Positions 1 to 11,025 of a stretch of DNA of 64,000 nt are shown piece by piece (the stretch's first letter is position 1; every line of letters begins with the position of its first letter). The notes under the pieces were generated by a model. The model saw nothing but the letters and a program-made list of their open reading frames with translations, was not told the origin of the DNA and did not search any database. The stretch spans positions 2,232,001-2,296,000 of the forward strand of contig JABRWF010000004.1 of assembly GCA_018343915.1 (NCBI GenBank). The letters run 5' to 3'. The position numbers were made by a program, and so were the translations under genes. Origin of the DNA: Agroathelia rolfsii (lineage: Eukaryota; Basidiomycota; Agaricomycetes; Amylocorticiales; Amylocorticiaceae).

Positions 1-1597
1 TGGTAAGAATCGTCGTCATTATTATAGAAGACAGTAAGAAAAGCTCCTTACCTGAACCGACAATCAGAGCGAAGACACTCGCCAGCGACGAAGTACCGGC
101 AGACCCTGTTACCAAGCGGTACAGGGCGTCCATTGACATACTTCACATTCTGTTTCTGAACACCATTGCCGTTATTACCCGGCTGGGTACCACGTCCAAT
201 TGCCCCACTAGTGCGCTGACCAGGAGCCCCCTGTCCGTTAGCCGGCTGGGCCTTGTCCACGAGCCAGGCCATGGCACGTTCAAAGTCATACGAATTTGCA
301 GCTAGAGCTTCCTCCAACTCGGAGGGCGCCAAACTTGCTCCGAACACGGACGAGAGCACATCAAATGGCGTCATACCGTCCGTTAACAGCGTGTCTTCTT
401 CGGGTCCTGCATCTTCCTCAGGAACAACCGGGGGCAAAGGCGCAATCGGTTGGAACGGCCTCGCCGTCGCAGAGAGCGAGTGGCTATCAAGCCTGTCCGG
501 CGGCGAAATGGACGAACCAGATGAGGTCGAATTCGACGGCCAGTCAAACTCCTGCGGCTGGATCGGGAACGATGGTGGACCCTGCTGCTTTTGTGCAAAC
601 GGATCGAATGGGTCATCGTCGCTATCCACATCGTCGTCTGGCGGGCGGACTGAAGCGCGCAGAGACGAACTGCGTGCAAGCGGCTGCCGGTCGGGTAAAA
701 GTGGTGCTGCAATCGCTAAGTTCGAGGTGGCCCGCGTCGCCCATGGATCGGGGGACTCAGATCGGGGGGCATGCAGAGGATGCGTAGCGGCTGCAGAGAG
801 CGGGCGCTGGATGGGCTTGAACTTGGATATATCAGCGCTTAGGAGACGTGGTGATGAGAGCGGAGAGGCCGGCAGCGATGACGAGAAATAATCTGTTGCC
901 ACGACCGTTGTTCTAGTTAAGACAGGAGATAGGCCAGGTCCTGGCGCTGGCGTAGGCGCTGGAGAGGCCGGTCGAGACCAGGGGTTTGTCTGAGGATGCA
1001 GGGGCGAGGTCAAAGGGAGCGAGGGCCGCTTGAATCCAATGCCCAGCGGAGAAGAGGGCGCCGAGGCAGAAAAGCTGGTAGGTGGATCCAAATGGGATGC
1101 GAGGCGGGACGACGGGCGTGAGATGGGCCTCCGATGGGGCGCATGAGACAAGAATGGGATACCGGCCATGTCGTCCCTATGCTTATGCATCAAATCTAAA
1201 ATATTTTGTTCCAGCTGTACTCAAGCAGCAAACGAGCAACATATGAGTTTTGTTCTTATTCAGGCAATGTTAGAGACAACAAGACAAGACTACTAACCAG
1301 CTCGTCATCCATAATGTGAAAATGTTCTCTGAGAAACTCCCTGAGCTCTTCCTCGCGCTCCTCCTCAAGCAAGATGATCGCTCGAGAAAGGAGGGCAGGG
1401 CTTATGTCGTTCTCAGCACTGTCATACCCATCGAGGTTGAGTGCGAGAGGCTTTGGGCTGTTGTGAGCAAATGGGCTCTGTTTGGCGATTATAGCCAGCT
1501 GGGCCTTGGTGTGGGGAAATTTGGGCGCAGCAGGCGGGATGTAGACCGGGTCGTCCTGGATGCGAGGCAGCGAGGGCGACTGCACCAGGGTTGACAT
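1..1597 (-). CDS. CUE-like and CCCH zinc-finger protein (3' part beyond left edge)
   Basis: Exon 1 is 1298-1597 (ATG at 1597, reading MSTLVQSPSLPRI) and exon 2 is 52-1214; the intron starting at 51 runs off the left edge. About 487 residues are visible. Residues 1-100 contain a Glu-rich helical stretch (LLEEEREEELREFLREHF). A long Ser/Pro-rich disordered region follows. Near residues 380-420 there is a CUE/UBA-like helix set (DVLSSVFGASLAPSELEEAL), and the exon ends inside a CCCH finger (CRYFVAGECLRSDC) whose final His must lie in the next exon. In other fungi this order is often completed by more CCCH fingers and a C-terminal Smr domain, suggesting RNA binding; the Smr part is inference because it is outside the window. 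Phase across the 83-base intron is clean. Confidence 0.75.
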
Positions 1598-1942
1598 GGC
1601 TGATGGCCTACTACGATGGTAGTTGCAATCTATAAAGGTATATGTCTCTCGTCGTCGTCGTTGACTGGAGGGAGAGACCAAGAACAAGGCGGGACTGATT
1701 TCGTGGTCGCTGCACGTCGATTGATGGCGGAGTTCCCGGCCGGGCGGAGCGCCGAAAGTCTTGTTACAAACGCCTACACTTTGGCTATACATTGCTACAC
1801 TTTGTGTTACAAGGCTATATAATGAATTGGCTATCTTTTATCGATGCCTCCGGCCGTATTTCTAAATTAGGAGCAATTGCCCAATTTATTGTCAATCCAG
1901 TCAGACATGTCACTTTCCACACCTAATAATGGCGAGCCAGAT
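1598..1942. promoter_or_regulatory. Intergenic promoter region of the CCCH gene
   Basis: 345 bases lie between the start of the CCCH gene and the stop of the Tsr4-like gene, both on the minus strand. The stretch must hold the CCCH gene promoter and the Tsr4 3' end. I see no TATA box of good quality and no RNA gene. Confidence 0.4.
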
Positions 1943-3860
1943 CTACTCATCCCATTGCACGAGCACAAATTCCTCCCGCCAGCATCCCTTGGCCTTACCG
2001 TCCTTTTCTTTTTCTTCCAGACAACAGTCACGATCGCATGAAAAAATCATACAGGTTCCCCATTCCATCCCCCTATCATTATCCAAACCCTTGATCGCCC
2101 TTTCAACCGCCTTTTTTCTCTCCTCCTCGGTCTCCTTCTTCCCGCTCTTTGCCACTTTTTCATCTTTTTTAGCTAGCACATTGATCAAATTCGGCACTAG
2201 CTGGCACTCGAAAACCCGCTTGCTTCCACAGGCAGGGCAAGACTTGATTGTCCCCTCTGTGGGCGCATACACACGCCTTGTGTTCGCAGCAGTCGTAGAT
2301 ACAAACGCTGCCCTGGTCACCATGCCCGCCGCTGGATCAGGCGGTGGTGGGTATAAGGCATCCAGCAACGGCCCCGCACTGAAGAGCAGTGGGGCCCCGC
2401 GCAGATCGTACCGCACACATTGCTCTGGTTGGTGCGAGACCCGTTGGGAGAAGCGGTCAAAAGCAGCATCGACAGCGTGAGAGGATTCATAGGCTTCTAG
2501 TGCCCAGCCTGAGGATTTTTGTGCATCGCCTTCATCAATATCATCTGTCTTGTCATCATTGGCCGCAGGTGATGTTGCCTGCTTGGCGAGAAGAGAGGGC
2601 GGTAGATACTCTTGCATCGTAGAGAGGTACAACGCATCGTATGCTGGTGCCGATGCCCATGGCGAAGATGCCAGAGATGTGCTGGCCAATGCGGTTACGA
2701 GGGACTCTGTACTGCTCGTTGACCTCGCATCGTCATCGTCGCCGGCGTCTTCATCTTCATCCTCAGCCTCATCTTCATCCCGGTGGTCAACTGATTCGGC
2801 GAGTTCCTTCTTCGTCGTTTCGTGATCAGGCACTGGCACCGTTGCGCCGCCAAATAACTGCGAGCCAAGCCCACCAGCGAATGGGTTTGATATGAATCCA
2901 GTATCATCACCGCCCTTCATCTGAAATTCAGCGCCTTTCCCCGTTAGTGTGACATATGCTATAATAAAGCTTGGAAACTCGGGTGCACTAACCGCAAATG
3001 GATTGGATTTGAGCGCCGCTGCCTTACGTTGTTGGTTATCTTCCAACGCCTTGGCCTTGGCGCGCTCACGCTCCTCTTCCCGTGCGCGCTTTTTGGCGAG
3101 TTTGACAGCGTAAGCCTCGTTATATCTCAGCCCTCTCCAGGCGCGCACACTAGCAAAAAACATATGACAGATTGTTGAGTCACCAGGCCGTGGCTTGACA
3201 CACACTAGTCACCATTCTCTTGGGCCAAGAAAGAGAGAGAAAGAGAGATGGTGACGATTGATGAGATGAAAAATGATGAAACCCTCTTTTTGTGTTGCCT
3301 CTCTATTTTTTTTTCATATATGGGCTAGCCACTTACCTACCGGCCTTTTTTTGACATGGTCCATGCCGGCAGCCCCAGGCGTAGAGCGCACGATCGTACG
3401 GACTGTCCTCAAATGGACACCACATTTGTACAAGCAGTTCCATGATGTTTCCGCAGTTGAGGCACTGCGCACATGATAGAGGTGGTTCGGACGAGTTGAG
3501 AAAGGCCTTGTGAGAAAATCATTATGAATCAAGGGATCCAAAGTGGGGCCCCCCGGAGGAACAAGAGTGAAATGATAGTGTGAGGAAGAGTGTATGGGGG
3601 ATAAACAGACAAAGATAAATTTGCATTGGAAGGAGGAAGTAAGGATACATCAACGGCATTTTACGCGGCAGAGCGTTCGTTGTTAGACATACAGGAAGTC
3701 CACCGATGCGCGAGACTGCCACATCGAGTATATCGTTCTCATCCTCCAGAGTGCCATCAGGAACACCCAAGAGGACAGAAGTGAGATGTCCTTCTTTGCC
3801 ACCTTCTGATCCAGAATCAGACCAGTAGTCATCGTCGTCATCGCTTATTCGTGTCGCCAT
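1943..3860 (-). CDS. TSR4: Tsr4/PDCD2-like ribosome biogenesis protein
   Basis: Four exons (3693-3860, 3337-3506, 2993-3149, 1943-2920) give 490 residues in perfect phase. Exon 1 starts MATRISDDDDDYW and carries the family signature VLLGVPDG...SRIGGLP; exon 2 continues AFLNSSEPPLSCAQCLNCG with paired cysteines that form the N-terminal zinc site; exon 3 gives VRAWRGLRYNEAY. The last exon ends in the PDCD2 C-terminal domain (CPACGSKRVFECQLVPNLIN). In yeast, Tsr4 is a dedicated chaperone for ribosomal protein uS5 (Rps2) and is needed for 20S pre-rRNA processing, so the same cytoplasmic role is expected. The intron at 2921-2992 is a multiple of three without an in-frame stop, so an uncorrected translation would include it; its GTTAGT, CTAAC and CAG signals show it is an intron. 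Confidence 0.85.
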
Positions 3861-4365
3861 GGCTGTGCGTACGTGCGAGGATCTAAGCGAGTGTCGTACT
3901 GTTGCAAGCCCTGATGTAGAGATGCAAGTGAAGGATGGGTCAGTTTTTTTAGCAACCTTGCGGCAATGCGGCGGAGAAACAGAAAGGGAGGAATGAATCA
4001 AATGAAAATGTGTTTTTGCAGGCTGGCATGTGCATGTGTATACACATTGCAGCAAATATGAAGAAAGCAAGCCAAATAGATCAGGATACATGAATGGAAT
4101 TTTGGAGATGTATCGTCATGGACGACCACTAAGCGAGGAAACCTCGCCGTTGGCCAGTTCAGACTCGTCATCTAAATCGTTTCATCATATTGAAGTGATC
4201 GCAGTCAGGGATGACTAGCGATGCTGAAAGAAACACAGAGAGGGAGGGATCCTGCCTTACCTTGAGTCGTGATGGTACAAGGAGAAGAAAAAAAAAAAGA
4301 TGAGATGGCCGAACACAAAAGGGACCGGAAGCAAAAAGGGATAACAAACAGGAGCCAGTTCGAAA
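3861..4365. promoter_or_regulatory. Divergent promoter region, TSR4 / Zn2Cys6 regulator
   Basis: 505 bases separate two divergent start codons, so both core promoters should lie here. A short poly-A tract occurs near 4289-4300. No conserved operator can be assigned from sequence alone. Confidence 0.45.
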
Positions 4366-7300
4366 ATGGGCTCCGGCTCCGATGACCGGAGATCAATCCC
4401 CATCAAGCCCGGCCGTGATCCGGATCCTCGCCGAGAGCATTCTGCAGGCCAGCAGCGCCTGAGTCCCGCCGATTATATTGCTACAGCTGGCACACATGGT
4501 CATGGCCAGACAACTCTTGGTTATCGACTGCCACTGCAACCCCCCTTTCCTATGAGTGCAAAGGACTATGCCGAAAAGTCTGCAGCTGCAAAGAAACGAC
4601 GCAGGAGCAGCACTGCCCTCAGTTGCGCTGAATGCAGACGGTATGCACCCTCTCTGGTCTCGCTCTCCCCACCCGTACCCTTCGGGTTGTAGATGGCGGC
4701 TGTTGATGATGATGTTGTCCTTGTTCGCATTGTAGATTGAAGCTCAGGTACGCCTTTGTTACTTTAAAGCCACAAATCTTCCACATCGTCCTTAAAATGC
4801 AATGTCCTGGCCAGGTGTTCGCGTAACTTTCCCTGCAGGTAACTGACCAGTATTGCGCGCTGCTCCAAGACCGTCTTCCGGTGCTCATTGATTTCATTCA
4901 TCCTATACAATCAGCAATTGCGTTAAGAAAGGATGTGGAGCTATCTGTCCCGAAGGTGCTCTGCTCCGTCTCATATATGTTTCACTACTGTAAAACTGAC
5001 ATTTGGTTCCACGTCAGGATCACTCACGACTGGCAAAGGCAATCGGTCAGCATGGCTTTGACATATGTTCATGCCACACAGACAATAAACCTAACAGTGG
5101 CGACTCTATTCAGCTTCGTACTGGCAAATACAGAGACCCTCCACGAGAAGATAGGCGACCTCTCCGCCCGTGTTAGGCAACTCGAAGATGCCCTCGCCGA
5201 GTCGCATTCTGCCATAACACACGAACGCCACCCGCTACTCAGCGACGACCTCCTGGCCATCAAACGGCCGTTGGAAAGGGAAAAGATGGAACCCTCGATA
5301 TCTTCAGCGGCAGAAGATGAGGCAGATGATACCGCGGACGCGATGGGATCTTTGTTCGTAACTTCTGATGATACAGTTTCTGATGCCCAAGCACCTGACG
5401 TATTACCACTCTATCAGGTCTATTTCGAGTACCGGCCGATCATCCTTTTATGGTCGCACGGCCAATTCATGGGTGCGTGTCTATGCGAATGCTACCTCGA
5501 TTGAATACTAACGTATCATTGTGGCCTATTTAGTATCTCCTACAGGTATGTTTCACATCACGAGCGCATTTGATTCGGAGCTCATCAGCTGCGGTACCTG
5601 CTTAGAATGAAATCATTGGTGATGGTGATAGCGGGTTCGAAGAGACTTCTTCCGAGTGTATTTTTGACCCTCCTTGGATGAGCCACGCGTTTCCGTTTAG
5701 CAACGCCAGCAAGGTCCGCGATCAGGTCAACAATGCACTGCTGAATGCCCTACCACCAGCCAACCAGGCCATGAAGATAATCAGGATATACTTTCAAACT
5801 GCCTCTTGGTTATTCATCCCCATATCGGAGGCAGATTTCCAAGCGAATGTGTTTCGACCTATATATGATCCCAACCTATCTGCAAATGGTGAGCCGGTCA
5901 GCGCACACGTGATGGCAGTGCTATACACCATTCTCGCCGTGGGGACCTTGATGAATACGGAAATTTTACCCAACTCGCGAGATGCGAAACAGTATTATGA
6001 GCTGGCCAAGGCTGCCTTGGCCATGAACCCCGTCTTGGAGGAGCAAACAGTTTTCTCCGTACAGGCTCTGGTAAGCAACCGCCGATTCTCCTCCTTTGTC
6101 CCTCTCTCCGCACATTCCCGTTTATATTCATCGCCATTGGCTATTAGGCGGTCATGTGTCACTACATGTGTCTAGCGGACATCCATATTCCACAATGGGT
6201 CCTTCTCGGAATTTTGTCCAAGCTAGCATTTAGCGTAAGTCGCAGCTTGTTCTTTCTGCCTGGACAGGCGAAAAATTGTATCATTTCGTAACTGACGCAA
6301 CACACGTTTCAGATCGGTTTACGTAAGCGCATCATGCAAATTCATTTTTTCATTTGCTGACCTGTTATTCATGTTAGATCGGGACGGTGGTAAATGGCAA
6401 TTGAGCCCGGAGGAAACACAGCAGCGTCGGAATTTGATGTGGGAGCTCTACTCATTTGATTTATGGCAGGTAAGCGTGCCTGGACCCCTTTTTCCCTCTC
6501 TTCTGTGGATTGTTTTGTTAACGCATCTGAGGAATAGAGCCTTGCATACGGAAGACCGCCTTCGTTTAACCTGTTGCATATTGATACGTTGCCCGCATAT
6601 GCGGAGACTCGCACCAGCAATGGCGAGGTGGAGATGTCATGTAAGTCTGACTACCCACAATGTCAAATCTCCCGCCTAACGGATGGAATTGTTAGTCCAC
6701 GCATGGAAACACAAGTTTATCATCCAATGTCTTGCCGTCGTTCATGAGCAAGCATTCAGTGCCCGTCCACCAACGTACAAGACCATCCAGATGTTGGACA
6801 AGAAGATTCGGGAGTTCTATATCCCCCCTTCCCTGCAAATACCTGGCTTCGGTGGCTCAGGCAAGACAACCACGGAGGTGGAGCGTCCATCACTAGTGCT
6901 CAGCATGCAGCGGGGTCTGGCGTTCACGCTTCGGGAGATCAGTGCGTTTTCTATGGTCACGATTCCTTTGTTTTATCCTGGTCATACTGACGTTTTGCAG
7001 CATTGTTCTACATGCACCGAGGCTTCTTCGCTCGAGCAATGCAAGAATGCCCGGATGATCCCTTGGGCAGCAAATATGCAGCATCTGTGTTGGCATCGTA
7101 TACCTCCGCATGCTCATATGTTGGCCTCATCGAGAGTCTGTATTCGCAGTACCCTGCGCTGATGGAGCGTACCTGGCATTTGTTCACCCACGTGTTTTCT
7201 TGTGCTGTAAGTCCTCAAGGATGTTCGTTATCAAATAGGTATCTGGTACTTACGGTTGGTTAATTATTATCTCAGATCGTTCTAGGCTCTATTGCTACCA

Positions 7301-8142
7301 AGAAGCGGATGGCGCTGGCTCCGTCTGCCTTGTCACATTTGGAGTCTGCGTGCAACCTGTTCCTTAGTGTTCAGCACAATCCAAAGGCAAAAAAGATTAT
7401 CGTAAGTGGGCGTATTGACCCTATTAACCTAGTTGCTTATTGCATGTATTTTTTACAGCCGATTATCATCAAGCTCAGAGATCGCGCGAGCATGGCGGAT
7501 TCGGATTCTTCCAGTCAAGCTACATCGATTAATCCATCAAAGGCTGATAATGGCGAGGACTTATTGTCTGTCGGGGCCGCAAATGTGCCAGCCCATCTCC
7601 AGTCCAAGGATCTGTCCTCTCCTTCATCATCTTCCTCTTCGACATGTGTAGATTCGTTTCCCACCAGCAGCCCTCACGCCCCTGCATGTGCCGCGGTACA
7701 TCCGCCGTCGCCCTTGTCAGCTCTTCAACCCATTTCGGCGACAGGGACGACTGCATCGGAGGTTCCTCCCGTTTTGGATACTTCCTCAGTCACATGGAGT
7801 TATGCGCCGGTGACTCAGTCCCAACCGCAACAGCAGCAGCCACCGCATTCAACTCATAATAATGGGTACATCAGTTCCCACCACCACCACCACCAGTACG
7901 ACACGACGCATCATCATCATCCTCATCATCAGGCGACCTACCAAGCACACTATTCTCCTTCAAGTCATATCTATTCTGACACCCAGGCACATCCGCACTC
8001 CCTGCCCCAGCATGATATTCATGGTGTTCACTTGTCCGCCGCTCATGCTCAGCGGAACGTGACCACTCTCGAATATCCGCAGGGCGCCCAGGCAGTGTAT
8101 CAGCATCCGTACATGGACGCGTATCTCCATCAAGTGTGTTAA
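4366..8142 (+). CDS. Zn2Cys6 fungal-specific transcription factor
   Basis: Seventeen exons close in phase to 901 residues: 4366-4640, 4736-4747, 4815-4838, 4915-4955, 5018-5045, 5114-5353, 5418-5472, 5534-5545, 5606-6070, 6148-6234, 6313-6322, 6378-6469, 6538-6640, 6696-6941, 7001-7206, 7276-7401, 7459-8142. Spliced, residues about 88-118 read CAECRR-LKLR-CSRNFPC-SNCVKKGCGAIC, a complete binuclear zinc cluster. Next come GSLTTGKGNR, a coiled segment (LHEKIGDLSARVRQLEDAL), and the middle homology region containing SIGLHRDGGKWQLSPEETQ and the following LAYGRPPSFN, typical of PF04082. The C-terminus is rich in Ser, Pro, Gln and His. It should be a nuclear DNA-binding regulator; target genes cannot be inferred. 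The donor at 5354 (GTTCGT) is weak but is the only one that restores GSLSISSTGRSSFYGRTANSW. Confidence 0.85.
7871..7940 (+). repeat. CAC/CAT trinucleotide tract coding for His
   Basis: Two clusters of CAC and CAT codons in the last exon of the Zn2Cys6 factor encode runs of five and four or more histidines (HHHHHQYDTTHHHHPHHQ). Such tracts are prone to length variation. Confidence 0.7.
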
Positions 8143-9023
8143 CAACGGCAGCCGTATGAATTGGGGAGCGCCATTTTCTTTTGACATTTTCTTTCTTTCT
8201 TTCGAGGAACAACAGGGTCCGATCATACGAATTTGGAAATCCCTGAGTATCAATATATTCAACTATTGCCCTCTTTTTTCTTTCTCTTTTTCTTTTGTCG
8301 TTTTTAAGACGACCCCTGTGTGCTGATCTTGGAAACGGGCGGTTCATGCTAATCTCTGGAGGGAACTGTATAGATAAAATCCGCATCTTACTCTAAAGTC
8401 AATCTTTTCTTAGTGTGTTGTTCCATCATCATCATCTATCCATCGACTTACCATCTCATATTATTTATTATAAATTATGTTATTTTCCTCTTTGTACATA
8501 GTGTATTTTTTTTCATTCACACTTTCAAACATACTGTGCTCGATTTTTTGTTTGACAACTTGGTATCAACTTCGTACAGTAGCATCATACATAGCTTCTG
8601 ATAATGATCCGGCGATACATCATCTCCTGTATGGCTGTGTGCGCCACCGCGTCTATATGTGGACGTTACGGCAGTGAGTTTTTCTTACATGAACTCTATT
8701 CAGGTGCGCTAGTCAGCAAAGGCGGGAGTATATTAAATGTGAATATGAGCGCTAGTGAATACACTACGTAATTTGAATGCTCATAGACATGCTTTGATCT
8801 TTGTCAATAAGCTTCTAGTATACTTTTTTGTTGTTGCTGTTGTCAACAAAATGATAGGCAATTGTTGTTGAGATAGCTGATAGGCTCCAGGTTCCCAGGC
8901 CGCCAAGCATCAAAAACCTGAACCAGCTTCTTTGATTACCATCACCATCTTGCCGTCGGAGTCACGATACGAGATGATGGTCATCATCCCCGAGCGAGTC
9001 GAAAACCTTGGAACTAAACTCCA
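8143..9023. other. Intergenic region, no gene seen
   Basis: 881 bases between the Zn2Cys6 factor stop and the LYC1-like start. It holds AT- and T-rich sequence (8404-8600) and a TTG/CAA low-complexity patch near 8829-8874. No RNA gene or credible exon was recognised; it should contain the 3' UTR of one gene and the promoter of the next. Confidence 0.5.
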
Positions 9024-10531
9024 ATGACGACGGCAGACCAAGCTGATGCCAACGATCTTTCCTCGCTTTCGATATTCCAAGCCACCTGCGAGCAAGTTCT
9101 AGAGTCGCGCAGGCGATCATTTGTGGAATGGCATAAAGGAATGACGCTGGAGCAGTATTTGTTCAGGGACACATTTCTGGAGGCAAAGGAGCATGCTTCC
9201 TACGGCAAACTTGTTACATGGTAAAAAAGATATATTTGATATTTATCTCTCTCTCCATAATTATCCTAATTAGTTTCCTCGGGCCTTTATGTCACCATCA
9301 TCAACATTTCACCCCTCGGATACGACGACGATGATTGAAATGATGACTGAAATATATCACGGTTCTTTTTCTTGAGGGTGCTCGCGCCTCGCGATGACCC
9401 CCATACGCTCGACTTTATGTCCTCGTGCGAAACGTAAATTTATTTTTGCTAATGGCGGGAAGAAAGGCACGATACTCATCACATGTTTTCATTTATTTAT
9501 TCCCTTTAAACAGATTCGAGCGAAAGGGGATTTTCAAACATGCCTCCCGAGAAACATGCGAAAGCGTTGTATGCTATGGGATTGCATCCGTCTTCACGCC
9601 AGTGCATAAGCGTAGCAAGGGCTATGCTCGCCGGCTCATGAGCCTGCTGCACTGGCTACTTGCGCCTGAGGGTACTCTTGTCGGCTTTCCAGAACGATGG
9701 GGATCTCCACCCATAAGACCGTTAGGATTTGGTGGTGGCTTGTTTTCAGTGCTCTACAGCGACGTTGGTGCCCGATTTTACGCACGCTGCGGTACCAAAG
9801 AGGATATAGAAGATGGTTGGAAAGTCTTGGATCCGGTTTCCACAATCTGGTCTGTCGGAGACACTGAAAGCAACATCAAAGATACGAAGATCAATAGCGA
9901 GACCCATAGCGATAACTTGGAACATGGAAACTCGGCTGATAATCAAGATGGCTACGACTGGATCGAGCTTGATATCGCCGCAGCTAAGCAATTGTGGGAG
10001 GCTGACGCTAAATTGATAATGCAACAAATCCCCTCCCAAGACTTTTCGCACTCTTTCAAAAACTCGTCTAACTTGTCAGGGCATCACATCGTGGCGTTTT
10101 TGCCCAATGGAGGCGTGGCGCAAACAATGTGCCTGAGGACCTTCGATTTTTCAGCCGGTGGTGACCGAGAGCCTGTACCTCCTTGGAGTATCTGGGGCGC
10201 TCGTCTTGTAGCCGACGATGAAGTCCCCGAATCGCAGCAGACGTTCGTTACATGGACTCTGAACATCGGAGTCACACCAAGCACCCTCATCATCACTCGC
10301 TTGCGTGCCACCAAAGAGACGATCGTGCCATTGCTGAAAAAAGTCAGCCAGTTCGCCAAAAGCCAGAAGTTGGAGCGGGTGGAGGTGTGGAATCTGGATA
10401 GAGAATTTCTAGTTTTGGCAAAGGAGAATTTCAGGACCGAAACATTCATAAGGAACGATCATCTACCTGCATTGAAATGGTATGGCGATAAGGATGGAAA
10501 AGATGTGATATGGCGTTATAACGAAAAGTAA
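9024..10531 (+). CDS. LYC1: LYC1-like GNAT acetyltransferase
   Basis: Three exons (9024-9220, 9377-9433, 9514-10531) give 423 residues in phase. The N-terminal half looks like a GNAT fold: FQATCEQVLESRRRSFVEW, then VLAPRDDPHTLDFMSSCET, then GIASVFTPVHKRSKGYARRL, where R/K-S-K-G-Y-A is the expected acetyl-CoA loop. The C-terminal half (DYDWIELD-like segment, PWSIWGARLV, TFVTWTLN, ALKWYGDKDGKDVIWRYNEK) matches the extended domain of the fungal LYC1 family. Yarrowia LYC1 is a lysine N6-acetyltransferase in lysine catabolism; the substrate here is inferred from the family. The closing RYNEK is followed at once by the stop. Neighbouring genes do not help define its role. Confidence 0.7.
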
Positions 10532-11025
10532 GAGAATTAATTCGTTATCCCTCTCAGGTATCTCCTAATGAGACATACTACACAGCTTTGCATGGTGCTA
10601 GGAGGGCCAGCAAACGAGATAGAGTGCAGGGGAGAATGGTGGTGCATAGACTGCTACGCTTGATGTAGTACCCTGAGATGTAGGTCTTATTATTTTACAA
10701 GGATATTGATTGCTGCCTTGTACCATCTTTGTATATCAGCTTTTTTTTAAGGCAAAAAATAATAAAGATACATAATCCATAGGCCAAAATATGCTCCTAG
10801 TTGTCACCTGGCCCAGATATCATTGATGACCAGCTGTACCTTCCATTATGTGGTGATTTCGCCACTAACGCGCGGTCACATGATCGCGCACGCGTTATTT
10901 GTGCCGTGTTTATGTCATTATGACTTGGCTGGGGCCGTAACCTAACATGTACCACAACCTGCCGCCGCTTACCTGCGCCAACAACTATCATAAGATCTCA
11001 TGTTTATGTCGTTTGAACGAATTTA
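10532..11025. other. Intergenic region, no gene seen
   Basis: 494 bases between the LYC1-like stop and the Mus7-like start. It contains a poly-T stretch near 10741 and CGCG-rich sequence near 10869-10894. No RNA gene was recognised. Confidence 0.4.

Noticed and set aside
253..891. 212-codon plus-strand open frame
   Set aside because: It lies antisense to the well-supported CUE/CCCH exon and its composition is that of the complementary strand.
1929..2480. 183-codon plus-strand frame opposite the Tsr4-like gene
   Set aside because: Antisense to the PDCD2 C-terminal domain; Ser-rich because the other strand codes Glu and Asp; no splice or domain support.
7871..8386. 171-codon minus-strand frame
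   Set aside because: Antisense to the His-rich end of the Zn2Cys6 factor and its 3' UTR; starts in non-conserved sequence and shows no family features.
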